A stretch of DNA of 64,000 nucleotides. Source: an uncultured Eubacteriales bacterium (lineage in GTDB: Bacteria > Bacillota > Clostridia > Christensenellales > Aristaeellaceae). The stretch lies in NCBI GenBank assembly GCA_902764875.1, contig CACWXP010000008.1, positions 1 to 64,000 on the forward strand, read 5' to 3'. Under the pieces are notes generated by a model. The model did no database searches. It was not told the origin of the DNA and saw only the letters and a program-made list of their open reading frames with translations. Each line of letters begins with the position of its first letter. The first letter of the stretch is position 1. Both the position numbers and the translations under genes were made by a program. Shown piece by piece: positions 32,719 through 41,986 of this stretch.

Positions 32719-34211
32719 ACCGAAAGCTGATCGTCCGCGTTCTCGGCGCGCTCCTTGCCATTGAAGGGCTGGCCATGATGCCGGCGTTCCTGGTGTCGCT
32801 GTACTACCGCGACGGGGATACCTACGCCCTGGCCAACAGTCTCGTGGCAACGCTGATCGTCGGCAGCGCGATGTATTTCATCCCGAAAACGGAAAAGAAG
32901 AGTTATCTCCGTCTGAAGGAGGGTTTCCTGATCGTCGCCGTCGGCTGGCTGGTCATGTCCTGCTTCGGCGCGCTGCCTTTCATGCTGTCCGGTATGTTCA
33001 CACGCTTCGAGGACGCCTTTTTCGAGGCTGTCTCCGGTTTCACAACCACCGGCGCCTCCGTCTTCGAGGGCTTTGACAACTATATGCACGGCGTGGTCTT
33101 CTGGCGTGCGACGACCCATTGGGTCGGCGGCATGGGCGTGCTGGTGCTCACCCTGGCTCTCCTGCCGAAGCTCACCGGCCGCACCGCCCATCTGGTCAAG
33201 GCCGAAAGCCCCGGGCCCTCCCTGTCAAAGCTGGTGCCGAAAACCGGCACCACCGCCAAAATCCTCTACCGGATCTATATCCTCATCACCCTGCTGGAGT
33301 TCGGCGCCCTGCTTCTGTGCGGCATGGATGCCTATGACGCCGCGGTGCACTCCTTCGCGACGGCCGGCACCGGCGGCTTCAGCAATTACGGCACTTCCGT
33401 CGCTCATTTCGACAGCGTCGCGGTGGATGCCGTCATCACGGTCTTCATGTTCATGTTCGGCGTCAACTTCGCCCTGTATTACAAGTGTCTCATCGGCGAA
33501 CGGCTGAAGGCCTTCTGGCGCGACGAGGAGTTCCGCTGTTTTCTCTTTATCGCCCTCACCTTCATGCTCCTGATCACCTTCTTCAACATCGGTTTCTATC
33601 AGAATGAACTGGTCTCCGCCGGAAAGGACGGTTCCTTCGGTCCGGCGCTGCTGACGTCCCTGCGATACAGTTCCTTCCAGCTGTCGTCCATCATCTCCAC
33701 CACCGGCTTTGTCACCTTTGATTTCAGCCGGTGGCCCGCGGCGTCCCAGATGCTCCTGCTCCTGGCGATGTTCATCGGCTCCTGCGCCGGTTCCACCGCC
33801 GGCGGCATGAAGGTCATCCGCGTCAATATGCTCTTCAAAATGTCCCGGCGCAACATCCTGTCCACCAGCCGTCCCCGCAAAGTGGACGTCATCCGGGTCG
33901 ACCGCAGGGCCATCGACGAAACCATCGTCTCCCAGGTGGCCCAGTTCGCCGTCATGTATGTGGCCCTGGTCTTTATCGGCGCTTTTCTGGTGTCCCTGGA
34001 CGGGAAGTTTGACGTGCTCACCAATATCACCGCTTCCCTCACCTGCGTCAGCAACGTGGGTCCCGGTCTCGGCGCCGTGGGCCCGATCTACAACTTCGCC
34101 CAGTATGGGGTCTGGGGCAAGGTGGTCCTTTCCTTCCTGATGCTCTTCGGCCGCCTCGAGCTGCTGCCCATGTTCATTCTCTTCACGCGTTCCGCCTGGA
34201 AGAAGTATTGA
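32715..34211 (+). CDS. trkH: Trk potassium transporter membrane subunit TrkH
   Basis: 498 residues with about ten membrane segments and four selectivity-filter-like turns, such as SGFTTTGASVF, FATAGTGGFSNYG, STTGFVTFDF and LTCVSNVGPGLGAVG, the hallmark of the TrkH/KtrB superfamily. It forms the potassium-conducting pore in the plasma membrane and is gated by TrkA encoded directly upstream. Length is normal for the family. The C-terminus (LPMFILFTRSAWKKY) is standard. Confidence 0.95.
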   Translation: MNRKLIVRVLGALLAIEGLAMMPAFLVSLYYRDGDTYALANSLVATLIVGSAMYFIPKTEKKSYLRLKEGFLIVAVGWLVMSCFGALPFMLSGMFTRFEDAFFEAVSGFTTTGASVFEGFDNYMHGVVFWRATTHWVGGMGVLVLTLALLPKLTGRTAHLVKAESPGPSLSKLVPKTGTTAKILYRIYILITLLEFGALLLCGMDAYDAAVHSFATAGTGGFSNYGTSVAHFDSVAVDAVITVFMFMFGVNFALYYKCLIGERLKAFWRDEEFRCFLFIALTFMLLITFFNIGFYQNELVSAGKDGSFGPALLTSLRYSSFQLSSIISTTGFVTFDFSRWPAASQMLLLLAMFIGSCAGSTAGGMKVIRVNMLFKMSRRNILSTSRPRKVDVIRVDRRAIDETIVSQVAQFAVMYVALVFIGAFLVSLDGKFDVLTNITASLTCVSNVGPGLGAVGPIYNFAQYGVWGKVVLSFLMLFGRLELLPMFILFTRSAWKKY

Positions 34212-34224
34212 TAGAAAGGATGAT

Positions 34225-35799
34225 ATGATGGCCGGACAGGCTAAATCCGTCGCCAAAGGCATCTCAGTCCTCGGCATTTCAGGCATCATCTGCAAGGTCG
34301 TGGGCGTCCTGTTTTCCATCCCCCTGGCCCGTATTCTCGGGGACAAGGGGCTCGGCCTGTTCCAGACGGTCTTCCCGACCTACAACCTCCTCCTGACCCT
34401 GTCCAGCGCCGGTCTTCCGGTGGCGGTTTCCCGCATGGTGGCCCATTACCTGGCAAAGGAAGAGCCGCAGAACGCGTCCCGGGTCTTCCGCATCGCCCTG
34501 CAGATTCTGTTCGTCATCGGCCTCACCTTCTCCCTGATGATGTTCTTCTCCAATCACCTGCTAGTCTCCCTGGTCGGTGTGGAGGAGGCTTCCCTGGGTT
34601 TCCGGGTCATTGCCCCCTGCGTTTTCATCGTCTGCCTCCTGTCCGCCTTCCGCGGTTATATCCAGGGCCATCAGAATATGGTCCCCACCGCAATCTCCCA
34701 GCTCATCGAGCAGGTCGGCAAGGTGGCGATTTCCCTGCCCCTGGCGGCCCTGGGCATGCAGCGCAGCATGGCTGAAGGCGCCGCCGGCGCCCTGCTGGGC
34801 ATCACGATTGTGGAAATTCTGGCCCTCGTCTACATGATCGTCTATACCGCGCTGCAGCGCCGCAAGTCGGATCCGCAGGCCCTTGCCGCTCCCGCCACTG
34901 CCTCCTTTAAGGAGCTGACCCGGCGCCTGGTGGCCATTTCCGTTCCGATCACGATCAGCGCCTGTATCATCCCTCTGGCCCAGTTCATCGATTCCGCCCT
35001 CATGGTCAACCGGATGGTGAACGCCGGCCTCACCCGGGATACAGCCACCTCCCTCTACGGCATCTTCTCCGGCATGGTCATCCGCCTCATCAATATTCCC
35101 ACGGCCCTGGCCCTGGCCATCTCCATGAGTCTCGTGCCCGCCGTGTCCTACGCGAAATCTCTGGAGGACCACGCGGCCATCGTCCGCGAGTCGAACACCG
35201 GCCTCCGTTACGCCGCCCTCATCGGCTTCCCCTGCTCCATCGGCATGAGCGTCCTTGCCAAGCCAATCCTGGCGTTCTTCTATTCGGGCACCCTCACCGC
35301 CTCTCGCCTGCAGACCGCTTCCGAACTGCTCACGGTCTCGGCGCTCACGGTCTTCCTCTTCACCATGGTTCAGGCCACCACCAGCATTCTCCAGGGCCTG
35401 CATCACCAGAAGATTCCGATGTACACGATGATCGCCGGCGTTTCCCTGAAAGTGCTCCTGAACTACCTGCTCATCGGCACCCCCGGCATCGATATCCACG
35501 GCGGACCCATCGCTTCGATCGTCTGCTATTCCACCGCCATGATCCCGAACCTCTTCTTCTGCTGCAAATACGGAAAGATGAAGTTCAACTGGCTCGACTG
35601 GATTCTCCGTCCGGGCCTGGCTGCCGGCGCCATGGGCGCCGCCATCTGGGGGCTGAAGATGCTTCTGCCCGCCGGCCGGATCACGACGATTCTGCTGGTC
35701 GTCGCCGGCGTTCTCGTCTATGCCGCGGCCGCGGTGCTGCTGAAGGCCGTCTCGAAGGAGGATCTCTCCGCCCTGCTCAGGAGGAAAAAGAAAGCATGA
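34225..35799 (+). CDS. SpoVB/MurJ-like polysaccharide flippase (MATE-like)
   Basis: 524 residues, ATG 34225 or the adjacent ATG 34228 behind AAAGGA. Twelve to fourteen membrane helices. The N-terminus VAKGISVLGISGIICKVVGV, then LGLFQTVFPTYNLLLTLSS and SAFRGYIQGHQNMVPTAISQ, are typical of the SpoVB branch of the MOP flippases, which move lipid-linked cell-wall or cortex precursors across the membrane. It overlaps the YabN/MazG gene by four bases, as spoVT/spoVB-yabN-mazG clusters do in Bacillus-like genomes. Confidence 0.9.
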   Translation: MMAGQAKSVAKGISVLGISGIICKVVGVLFSIPLARILGDKGLGLFQTVFPTYNLLLTLSSAGLPVAVSRMVAHYLAKEEPQNASRVFRIALQILFVIGLTFSLMMFFSNHLLVSLVGVEEASLGFRVIAPCVFIVCLLSAFRGYIQGHQNMVPTAISQLIEQVGKVAISLPLAALGMQRSMAEGAAGALLGITIVEILALVYMIVYTALQRRKSDPQALAAPATASFKELTRRLVAISVPITISACIIPLAQFIDSALMVNRMVNAGLTRDTATSLYGIFSGMVIRLINIPTALALAISMSLVPAVSYAKSLEDHAAIVRESNTGLRYAALIGFPCSIGMSVLAKPILAFFYSGTLTASRLQTASELLTVSALTVFLFTMVQATTSILQGLHHQKIPMYTMIAGVSLKVLLNYLLIGTPGIDIHGGPIASIVCYSTAMIPNLFFCCKYGKMKFNWLDWILRPGLAAGAMGAAIWGLKMLLPAGRITTILLVVAGVLVYAAAAVLLKAVSKEDLSALLRRKKKA

Positions 35800-37190
35800 T
35801 CACCGTCGTTTCCATCGGTCCCGGCGACCCTTCCTTTCTGAATGTAATCACCGTCCGTACGCTGCGCGATGCGTCGCCGCTGGTGCTACGCACCGGCTGC
35901 CATCCCCTGTCCGTCTGGCTGGAGACGGAGGGAATGGCTTTCCGCACCCTCGACCATCTCTATGAAACCTCCGATGATTTCGACGCGCTCTCCCGCGCCG
36001 CCGCGGAGGAGCTGTGGTCCCTCTCCGGAACCAGCCCGTATCTTGTGTACGCAGTCTCCGACGTTCTGACCGACCGCACCGTGGACGCGCTGTTCTCGTC
36101 CAGGCCCGAAGGCGGCGAAGTCCGGCTCGTACCCGGCTTTTCCTTTGCGGATTATTATCTGCCCGCCTGCCGGCCCTTCTTTTCCACCGCCGATATCCGG
36201 ATCTGCCCCGCCGCTTCCTTTGACGGAACCGGTCTGCAGCCCTCCCGTCCCCTGCTGATCACTGAGCTGAACGATGAAATCACCGCCGGCGAAGTCAAAC
36301 AGGCGCTCGCCGCCTGGATCCGGGACGAGGAAACCGTGCTGTTCCTGCCCGGCGACGGCAAAGCCCTGCCGGTTCCCCTCTACGAGCTGGACCGTCAGCC
36401 CTTCTATGATCATCTCTCCGCCGTGGCCTGCGGACCCTTTTCCTATGAGCAGCGTTCCCGAAAAAACCTGGAGGATCTTATGGAGATCATCGACCGCCTC
36501 CGGGCCCCCGGCGGTTGTCCCTGGGACAGGAAGCAAACCCATCAGTCCCTGGAGCCCTATGTGGTGGAGGAAGCATGGGAAGTCGTCGGCGCCGCGGAGG
36601 AAAACGATCCCTTGCATCTGGCCGAGGAACTCGGCGATCTGCTTTTCCAGGTCGTCTTCCACACCTCCATCGGCAAATCCTTCGATGAATTCACCATGGA
36701 CGATGTGCTCTCCGCCATCTGCCAAAAAATGATCCGCCGCCATCCCCATGTCTTCGCGCCGGCTTCCGGTTCCGGAGCGACGGGCGCCGCGGTGGAGCTG
36801 CCGGAGGCAGGAACCCGGATCACTGCCGAACAGGTGACCGACAACTGGGATAAGATCAAGCAGGCGGAAACCGGCAGCAAAACACCGCTGGAGGCCCTGA
36901 AGGATGTTTCCCCCGCGCTGCCTGCCCTTCGCTATGCGGAGAAGGTGCTCCGGAAAATGAAGCACGTTCCCGCGCTTCCCGATCCCGCCCCGGCGGAAAT
37001 CACGGAAAGCATCCGATCCCTGGCCGAAGACCTGGATCCGGCCCTTCCCGTTTCCGAGCTGGAGAAGCGTTTTGCCGCCCTGCTCTTCGCCTGTTCACGC
37101 CTTTCCGCCGCCCTGGGGCTCGACAGCGAGATTCTCCTGCATGAATTCACCGCCCGACTCATCCGCGACTGCCAAGCCCTTGAAAAATAA
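35796..37190 (+). CDS. yabN: YabN: tetrapyrrole-methylase-like domain fused to MazG
   Basis: 464 residues. Residues about 1-220 are a SAM-dependent tetrapyrrole (corrin/porphyrin) methylase-like domain (MITVVSIGPGDPSFLN). From about 225 the MazG nucleotide pyrophosphohydrolase follows: LRAPGGCPWDRKQTHQSLEP, VVEEAWEVVGAAEENDPLHL, AEELGDLLFQVVFHTSI with metal-binding E-x-x-E...E-x-x-D. It hydrolyses NTPs to NMP and pyrophosphate, mainly non-canonical ones. Domain arrangement and place between spoVB and hup match Bacillus YabN. ATGA start overlaps the flippase gene. Confidence 0.92.
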   Translation: MITVVSIGPGDPSFLNVITVRTLRDASPLVLRTGCHPLSVWLETEGMAFRTLDHLYETSDDFDALSRAAAEELWSLSGTSPYLVYAVSDVLTDRTVDALFSSRPEGGEVRLVPGFSFADYYLPACRPFFSTADIRICPAASFDGTGLQPSRPLLITELNDEITAGEVKQALAAWIRDEETVLFLPGDGKALPVPLYELDRQPFYDHLSAVACGPFSYEQRSRKNLEDLMEIIDRLRAPGGCPWDRKQTHQSLEPYVVEEAWEVVGAAEENDPLHLAEELGDLLFQVVFHTSIGKSFDEFTMDDVLSAICQKMIRRHPHVFAPASGSGATGAAVELPEAGTRITAEQVTDNWDKIKQAETGSKTPLEALKDVSPALPALRYAEKVLRKMKHVPALPDPAPAEITESIRSLAEDLDPALPVSELEKRFAALLFACSRLSAALGLDSEILLHEFTARLIRDCQALEK

Positions 37191-37220
37191 GGAAAAATTG
37201 GCAGGAAACGCCGAAAACCA

Positions 37221-37248
37221 TTGACTTGCAAGGTTTTCCGTGTATAAT
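37221..37248 (+). promoter_or_regulatory. Strong promoter of hup
   Basis: TTGACT and consensus TATAAT separated by 16 bases, about 90 bases upstream of the HU start. Confidence 0.8.
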
Positions 37249-37338
37249 AGGGTTATGTTGAGGGCTGAATTGAATAATGAAGTTCTTGGCAGATTTATAT
37301 TATCATGCTTCACGCATGAAATAACAAGGAGGAACCCC

Positions 37339-37641
37339 ATGAACAAGACCGAACTGGTGGCCGCGCTGGCTGAAAAAACCAAATTGACCAAGAAAGAAGC
37401 TGAATCCGCTCTGAGCGCTTTCGTTGAAACCATCAGCGGTGCCCTCGTGAAGGGTGAAAAAGTTTCCCTGATCGGCTTCGGAACCTTTGATGTGAAAAAA
37501 CGCCCTGCCCGCACCGCCCGCAATCCGCGGACCGGCGAAGAAATCAAGATCGAAGCCTCCACGGCTCCTTCCTTCAAGCCCGGCCTGGCCCTGAAAGCCA
37601 AGGTCAACATCCCCGAAAAGAAATCCAAGGCCAAGAAATAA
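37339..37641 (+). CDS. hup: DNA-binding protein HU
   Basis: 100 residues from ATG 37339 behind AAGGAGG. MNKTELVAALAEKTKLTKKE, the beta-arm region GFGTFDVKKRPARTARNPRT and FKPGLALK are standard HU. The C-terminal KKSKAKK adds about ten basic residues to the usual 90. It compacts nucleoid DNA as a dimer. Single gene with own promoter and terminator. Confidence 0.96.
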   Translation: MNKTELVAALAEKTKLTKKEAESALSAFVETISGALVKGEKVSLIGFGTFDVKKRPARTARNPRTGEEIKIEASTAPSFKPGLALKAKVNIPEKKSKAKK

Positions 37642-37656
37642 TTTTCCTTGATATTT

Positions 37657-37688
37657 AAACCTGCGGGATTTTTATCCCGCAGGTTTTT
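37657..37688 (+). terminator. Terminator after hup
   Basis: AAACCTGCGGGAT and ATCCCGCAGGTTT pair with a T4 loop, followed by TTTTT-type run. Confidence 0.92.
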
Positions 37689-37705
37689 ACAACCGGAGGT
37701 TTCCG

Positions 37706-37984
37706 ATGCGAATTGACAAATATCTTAAAGTTTCCCGCCTCATCAAGCGCCGCACCGTCGCCAATGAGGCCTGTTCCGCCGGCCGGGTCACCGTCAACGG
37801 CAAGGTCGCCAAGCCCGGGACCGACGTGGCGCCCGGCGATCTCATCACCATCCGTTTCGGTGAGCATCTGGGCCAGTATGAAATTCTGAGCACAGCCGAA
37901 ACCGTCCGCAAGGATCAGGCAGCAGAGATGTACCGTGTCGTTCAGGAGGACGCATCCATGAATTCGGAGCGGAATCAGGCATGA
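37706..37984 (+). CDS. rqcP: S4-domain ribosome quality control factor RqcP
   Basis: 92 residues, ATG 37706 after GGAGGTTTCCG. MRIDKYLKVSRLIKRRTVAN and VTVNGKVAKPGTDVAPGDLI are the S4 RNA-binding fold of the Hsp15/RqcP family; its place after mazG/hup matches Bacillus yabO, renamed rqcP, which stabilises P-site tRNA on stalled 50S subunits during alanine tailing. A short acidic tail (YRVVQEDASMNSERNQA) follows. Four-base overlap with ispDF. Confidence 0.9.
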   Translation: MRIDKYLKVSRLIKRRTVANEACSAGRVTVNGKVAKPGTDVAPGDLITIRFGEHLGQYEILSTAETVRKDQAAEMYRVVQEDASMNSERNQA

Positions 37985-39156
37985 GCGGAAAAGTTCTTGT
38001 CGTACTGGCGGCCGGCGGGTCCGGAACGCGGATGAACGCCGGTGAAAACAAAATCTTCCTGAAGACAGCCGGCGTCAGCGTCCTGGTCCGCAGCCTCCGG
38101 CTTTTCGAAGGCCTTGCCGACCGCCTGGTACTGGTCTGCCGGCCGGAGGAAGAGGATCGGATTCGCGCCGAAGTCTCCTCCGCCGGCGTTTCCTGTGCCA
38201 TCTCCTTCGCCCACGGGGGCAACACCCGCCAGCGTTCTGTCCTGAACGGACTGCTGGCGCTCTCCGCGGATCCGGACGATACGGTGCTTGTCCACGACGC
38301 GGCCCGCTGTCTCACGCCCCGGGAGGTCATCCGGGCCTGCATCGCTTCCTGCCGGGAGACCGGCTCCGGCGTCGCCGCCGTTCCGGCCGTGAACACCATG
38401 AAATACGCGGACCGGGAAGGCCTGGTGCTCAAAACTGCCGACCGGACGGATCTCTACGAGATCCAGACCCCCCAGGGCTTCCGTTTCGGCTCTCTGCTCG
38501 AAGCGTATCAACAGGCGGAGCGGGACCGTTTCTCCGCTACCGACGATGCCTCCGTCATGGAGCATGCGGGTTTTCCCGTGCGGCTGGTACCCGGTTCAAA
38601 AACCAATATCAAAGTTACGCAGAAAGAGGATCTGGTCATGATGAACGCGCTGCTACAGCCTTCCCCCTCCGGTTTCCGGGTCGGTATGGGTTATGATGTG
38701 CACCGCCTGGTGGAAAACAGGAAGCTGATCCTCTGCGGCGTGGAAGTGCCGCACACCCTCGGCCTCCTGGGTCACAGCGATGCCGACGTCGCGCTCCACG
38801 CCCTCATGGACGCGCTGCTCGGCGCGGCAGGCCTCGGCGATATCGGCATTCATTTCCCGGATTCATCCGCCGCCTACAAGGATATCTCCTCCCTGCTACT
38901 CCTGCGGGACGTCATCGGCAAAGTCCGCGCCGCAGGCTATGAGCTGGTCAACGCAGACATAACAATAGCGGCGCAGAAGCCGAAGCTCGCGCCGCATATT
39001 CCGTCCATGGTCAAAAAAGTCTGTGAAACCCTTAAATGTGCACCCTCCCAAATCAATATCAAGGCCACCACCACCGAGCGTCTCGGTTTTGAAGGCCGGG
39101 AGGAAGGCATTTCCGCCCAGGCCGTCTGCCTGCTGAGCACGGTCGCCGTGCCTTAA
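37981..39156 (+). CDS. ispDF: Bifunctional IspD-IspF of the MEP isoprenoid pathway
   Basis: 391 residues. Residues 1-225 are IspD (VVLAAGGSGTRMNAGENKIF; VHDAARCLTP), making CDP-methylerythritol; 230-391 are IspF (GMGYDVHRLVENRKLILCGV with zinc ligands D-x-H; HSDADVALHALMDALLGAAG), making the cyclic diphosphate. IspE, the intermediate enzyme, is not in the window. dxs, the first step, is at 54.7-56.6 kb. The fusion is known in several bacteria. Overlaps rqcP by four bases. Confidence 0.95.
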   Translation: MSGKVLVVLAAGGSGTRMNAGENKIFLKTAGVSVLVRSLRLFEGLADRLVLVCRPEEEDRIRAEVSSAGVSCAISFAHGGNTRQRSVLNGLLALSADPDDTVLVHDAARCLTPREVIRACIASCRETGSGVAAVPAVNTMKYADREGLVLKTADRTDLYEIQTPQGFRFGSLLEAYQQAERDRFSATDDASVMEHAGFPVRLVPGSKTNIKVTQKEDLVMMNALLQPSPSGFRVGMGYDVHRLVENRKLILCGVEVPHTLGLLGHSDADVALHALMDALLGAAGLGDIGIHFPDSSAAYKDISSLLLLRDVIGKVRAAGYELVNADITIAAQKPKLAPHIPSMVKKVCETLKCAPSQINIKATTTERLGFEGREEGISAQAVCLLSTVAVP

Positions 39157-39200
39157 TTCAGCCGTAGCAGATCCACCGCATATTCCGCCGGAACCGCCCT

Positions 39201-40325
39201 TTAATACACCGTCTGCAGATCCCCCGCGTATTCCGCCGGAACCGCCTGCATCAGCACGGCCAGCAGTGGCAGCATCTTCACCGTAATCTCCGTGCTCAGT
39301 CCGCTGTCCGCAGTCAGGCTTTCCGTGTTTTCAAGCTGAATCGTTTTCAGTCCTTCCGTGTTCACGGTCGTTTCGGAAAGCTGCGCATTCAGTGTCATCG
39401 TCGCCTTGTCCCAGTCCCTGAAGCCGATGTTCATCTGCAGCATCGGCTTGTTTTCTTTGCCGAAGCTGCCGCTGATGTCTATCGGCGTCTTGCCGTTCCC
39501 GGGCAGCACTTCTCCCGTAAACCGGATTTCTTTCCGGTCTTCGCTCAGCCGCAGCTTCCAGTTTTCCGCAACCACCGGCCGGTTCCGCATCACACTACGG
39601 TATCCGGCTTTCCGCGGGTCGGCAAACAGCGAGGCCGTGATCGTCATTTCCTCCGTCGTCTGCACTCGAACTTCCAGCGCCCAATAGTAGTTGGTTCCGT
39701 TCTCCGCGTTGCCGATCAGGGCTTTCAGCCCTTTCGGATCGCTGAAATCAAAGGAGGCCGTGCCCACCGTGTTTTCGTCCTGAAGGAAGGTCAGCGTCAG
39801 GTAGTTTCCGTTGTCGTACATGGCATACCGGATCCGGATGCTTTCCGGGTCCGTTTGGCCGAAAAGCGCCGAAATGCCGTTCTGCAGAAAGCTGCCCGCC
39901 GCTTCGCCGCCAAGTTTTTCGGGAATGGCCAGCAGATCGTATATGCCGCATTCGCCTTTTGAAAGTGTATACGCCTCGTCAAAAAGGTCACCGGTAAAAA
40001 TGCCTTCGCTCGTTTCCGGATTCAGCACCTGAACAATCCCCGGCAGCACCGTGCCGATGCCCGGCAGATAGAACGGTCCGTAGGATGCGGCTTCATCCGC
40101 CGCCGCGGCCGCAGCGCCGTCGCAGGGCAGGCTCAACGCATAGCTAGGGAACAATCCGCTCAGCACCACAATCTCTTTCTCCCGCAGCAGCAGATCCGCC
40201 GTCACGGCCGTTTCGCTGTCCCCCTGATGAATCACAAACTGTATTTCCGCGTGCTGCTCCGCGGCAAACGCGCTCCCGGTCATCAGGAATAGCGCCGCCA
40301 GGAGGGGCAGGATTCTTCTGATCAC
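39201..40325 (-). CDS. Exported protein of unknown function (first of three)
   Basis: 374 residues with signal peptide MIRRILPLLAALFLMTGSAF ending AFAAEQ. The mature part is beta-rich, with alternating hydrophobic residues (YYWALEVRVQTTEEMTITAS; GKTPIDISGSFGKENKPMLQ), suggesting a beta-helix or lipocalin-like fold. No enzyme motif. It is the last gene of a minus-strand run dusB - 41987 - 40344 - 39201; the three exported proteins share length range, signal peptides and a RTAVFRNDE/GYRSVMRNRP-like theme and may be distant paralogues. Confidence 0.7.
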   Translation of the reverse strand: MIRRILPLLAALFLMTGSAFAAEQHAEIQFVIHQGDSETAVTADLLLREKEIVVLSGLFPSYALSLPCDGAAAAAADEAASYGPFYLPGIGTVLPGIVQVLNPETSEGIFTGDLFDEAYTLSKGECGIYDLLAIPEKLGGEAAGSFLQNGISALFGQTDPESIRIRYAMYDNGNYLTLTFLQDENTVGTASFDFSDPKGLKALIGNAENGTNYYWALEVRVQTTEEMTITASLFADPRKAGYRSVMRNRPVVAENWKLRLSEDRKEIRFTGEVLPGNGKTPIDISGSFGKENKPMLQMNIGFRDWDKATMTLNAQLSETTVNTEGLKTIQLENTESLTADSGLSTEITVKMLPLLAVLMQAVPAEYAGDLQTVY

Positions 40326-40343
40326 AGTTCTGTTGCTCCTTTG

Positions 40344-41966
40344 TTACCCGATTGGTTCATTTTCTTTCGTTTCTTCCGGTGAACCGGCCTCTTCGGCCGG
40401 TTCACCGTCTGCCAGCGGCTCGGCTTCCGCGTCGTCCTCCGTCTCCCGGATCTCCGGCGTGCCTTCGCCTTCCGCCGTTTCGGTTCCGCTCTCCGTTGCC
40501 TGCGTCTCCGCCGCTTCCGGATCTTCCGCGTCCTCCACCGTCGCTGTGCGGGTGAGCTTTTCATCCGCGGTTTTGACCCATTCGTCCTTCAGTGCCTGAA
40601 GGTTGTCCAGGGTTTTCAGGCTCTCCTGCGCGTTTTCAATACTGAAGGGAGAGAACACCCAGGGAGAGGAAGTTTTCAGCTGCCCCTCCAGGTCGAAATC
40701 ATATTTTCCCTGCTGCACCCTGCAGCGGATTTCAAGCGTGGTCGGGCTGGAAAGCTGCGTCTTGCTTGTATAGTGGATCTCAATCGAAGCGTCCACCGAC
40801 GCCATATCGGGAATCATTTCCTCCGTAACACCTTCCGGCAGATTTTCGGTGTCGCGCCTCATCGCCAGCGTCCAGGTTTCCCGTTCGTGAAGCCGGCCGT
40901 CCTCCGCGGCTTCCGTCTTCTCGCCCTTCTTGTTCAGAAGAATCTTCAACGCCACGTTTTGGACCGTCCCTTCGGTATTGTCGGTCAGCACGAAGCGGAT
41001 ATCCTGGTTTTCCAGGTTCTCCTCGTTCAGGTCAAACTCCGCCGGCAGCTCCAGGAACAGCGTGCCCCTCGGGCCCGTGAAGAAGATGCTCTTTTTCTCT
41101 TCGTCGTTCCGGAACACTGCCGTCCGGTATCCGGTTTTCTCCGGATCCAGCGGAAGCACCATGGAGTTTTCAATCAGCTCACCCAGGGTCGAAACCGTCC
41201 GGGAAAACTCGATGTCGCCCTCCAGATTCAGCTGCTTCATCGCGTCGATATAATAGTATCCCAAGTTCGGATTCAAATAAACGTCGGTCTGTTCCTGGTT
41301 CAGGAAGTTCTTGAACCAGCTCAGGGTATTTTCGTTGGAGCCGATGATCTTCACGATTTCCGCCGTGATCGCGTACATTTCCTCCACCGGGATTTTAAAC
41401 GTCTGAGTCAGCCGCGGGGCGCCGTCCTCCGTCACCACAGAGCTGTCCGTGCTGAACGCGTTGATCCATACTTCCAGCTGCCGCTCCAGTGCGTCGGTGG
41501 TCATACCCTCGTCCTCCGCGCCCTTCAGCATCATCCGCAGCAGGTCCGGAAAAACGGAAGGATTCTCCCCCGCTTCGGAATGGAACCAGGCGTTGATCAG
41601 GCTGTCCGCCGTCGGAAGCAGATACACGCCTTCCAGAAAATCGCTGCGCAGATAAGCTTTCCCGTCCGCCGTGCAGATTTCCGTCAGCGCGCTCATGGCT
41701 TCGTTTTCCCCTGCCTGATAGATGTAGTAATGGCTGTTGCCTTCGCTCTGAATCCCGCGGATTTCAAAGGCCGCGTTCTGGAGCGCATGCACGACGGGAC
41801 TCAGTTCCGCGTCCGCATTGGCCCGGATCACAAAGGAACCTTTCAGTCCGCTTCCGACCTGAAGCTGGCGTTCCATTTTTTCCGGCAGCGTATAGCCCGC
41901 CGCGGAGGCCGCAATGCAGGCGGTCGTCAGAACAAAAACCAGAAGGATGCTCAGAATCTTTTTCAT
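40344..41966 (-). CDS. Exported protein with acidic low-complexity tail (second of three)
   Basis: 540 residues, ATG 41966 behind AAAGGAGCCGAGAC. Signal peptide MKKILSILLVFVLTTACIAA. The middle contains beta-rich segments (GYYYIDAMKQLNLEGDIEFS; GYRTAVFRNDEEKKSIFFTG). The last about 60 residues are Glu/Ala/Thr-rich (EDPEAAETQATESGTETAEG), giving a highly acidic, probably disordered end. Function unknown. It sits 18 bases upstream of the 39201 gene and 20 bases after the third. Confidence 0.7.
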   Translation of the reverse strand: MKKILSILLVFVLTTACIAASAAGYTLPEKMERQLQVGSGLKGSFVIRANADAELSPVVHALQNAAFEIRGIQSEGNSHYYIYQAGENEAMSALTEICTADGKAYLRSDFLEGVYLLPTADSLINAWFHSEAGENPSVFPDLLRMMLKGAEDEGMTTDALERQLEVWINAFSTDSSVVTEDGAPRLTQTFKIPVEEMYAITAEIVKIIGSNENTLSWFKNFLNQEQTDVYLNPNLGYYYIDAMKQLNLEGDIEFSRTVSTLGELIENSMVLPLDPEKTGYRTAVFRNDEEKKSIFFTGPRGTLFLELPAEFDLNEENLENQDIRFVLTDNTEGTVQNVALKILLNKKGEKTEAAEDGRLHERETWTLAMRRDTENLPEGVTEEMIPDMASVDASIEIHYTSKTQLSSPTTLEIRCRVQQGKYDFDLEGQLKTSSPWVFSPFSIENAQESLKTLDNLQALKDEWVKTADEKLTRTATVEDAEDPEAAETQATESGTETAEGEGTPEIRETEDDAEAEPLADGEPAEEAGSPEETKENEPIG

Positions 41967-41986
41967 GTCTCGGCTCCTTTATGCTT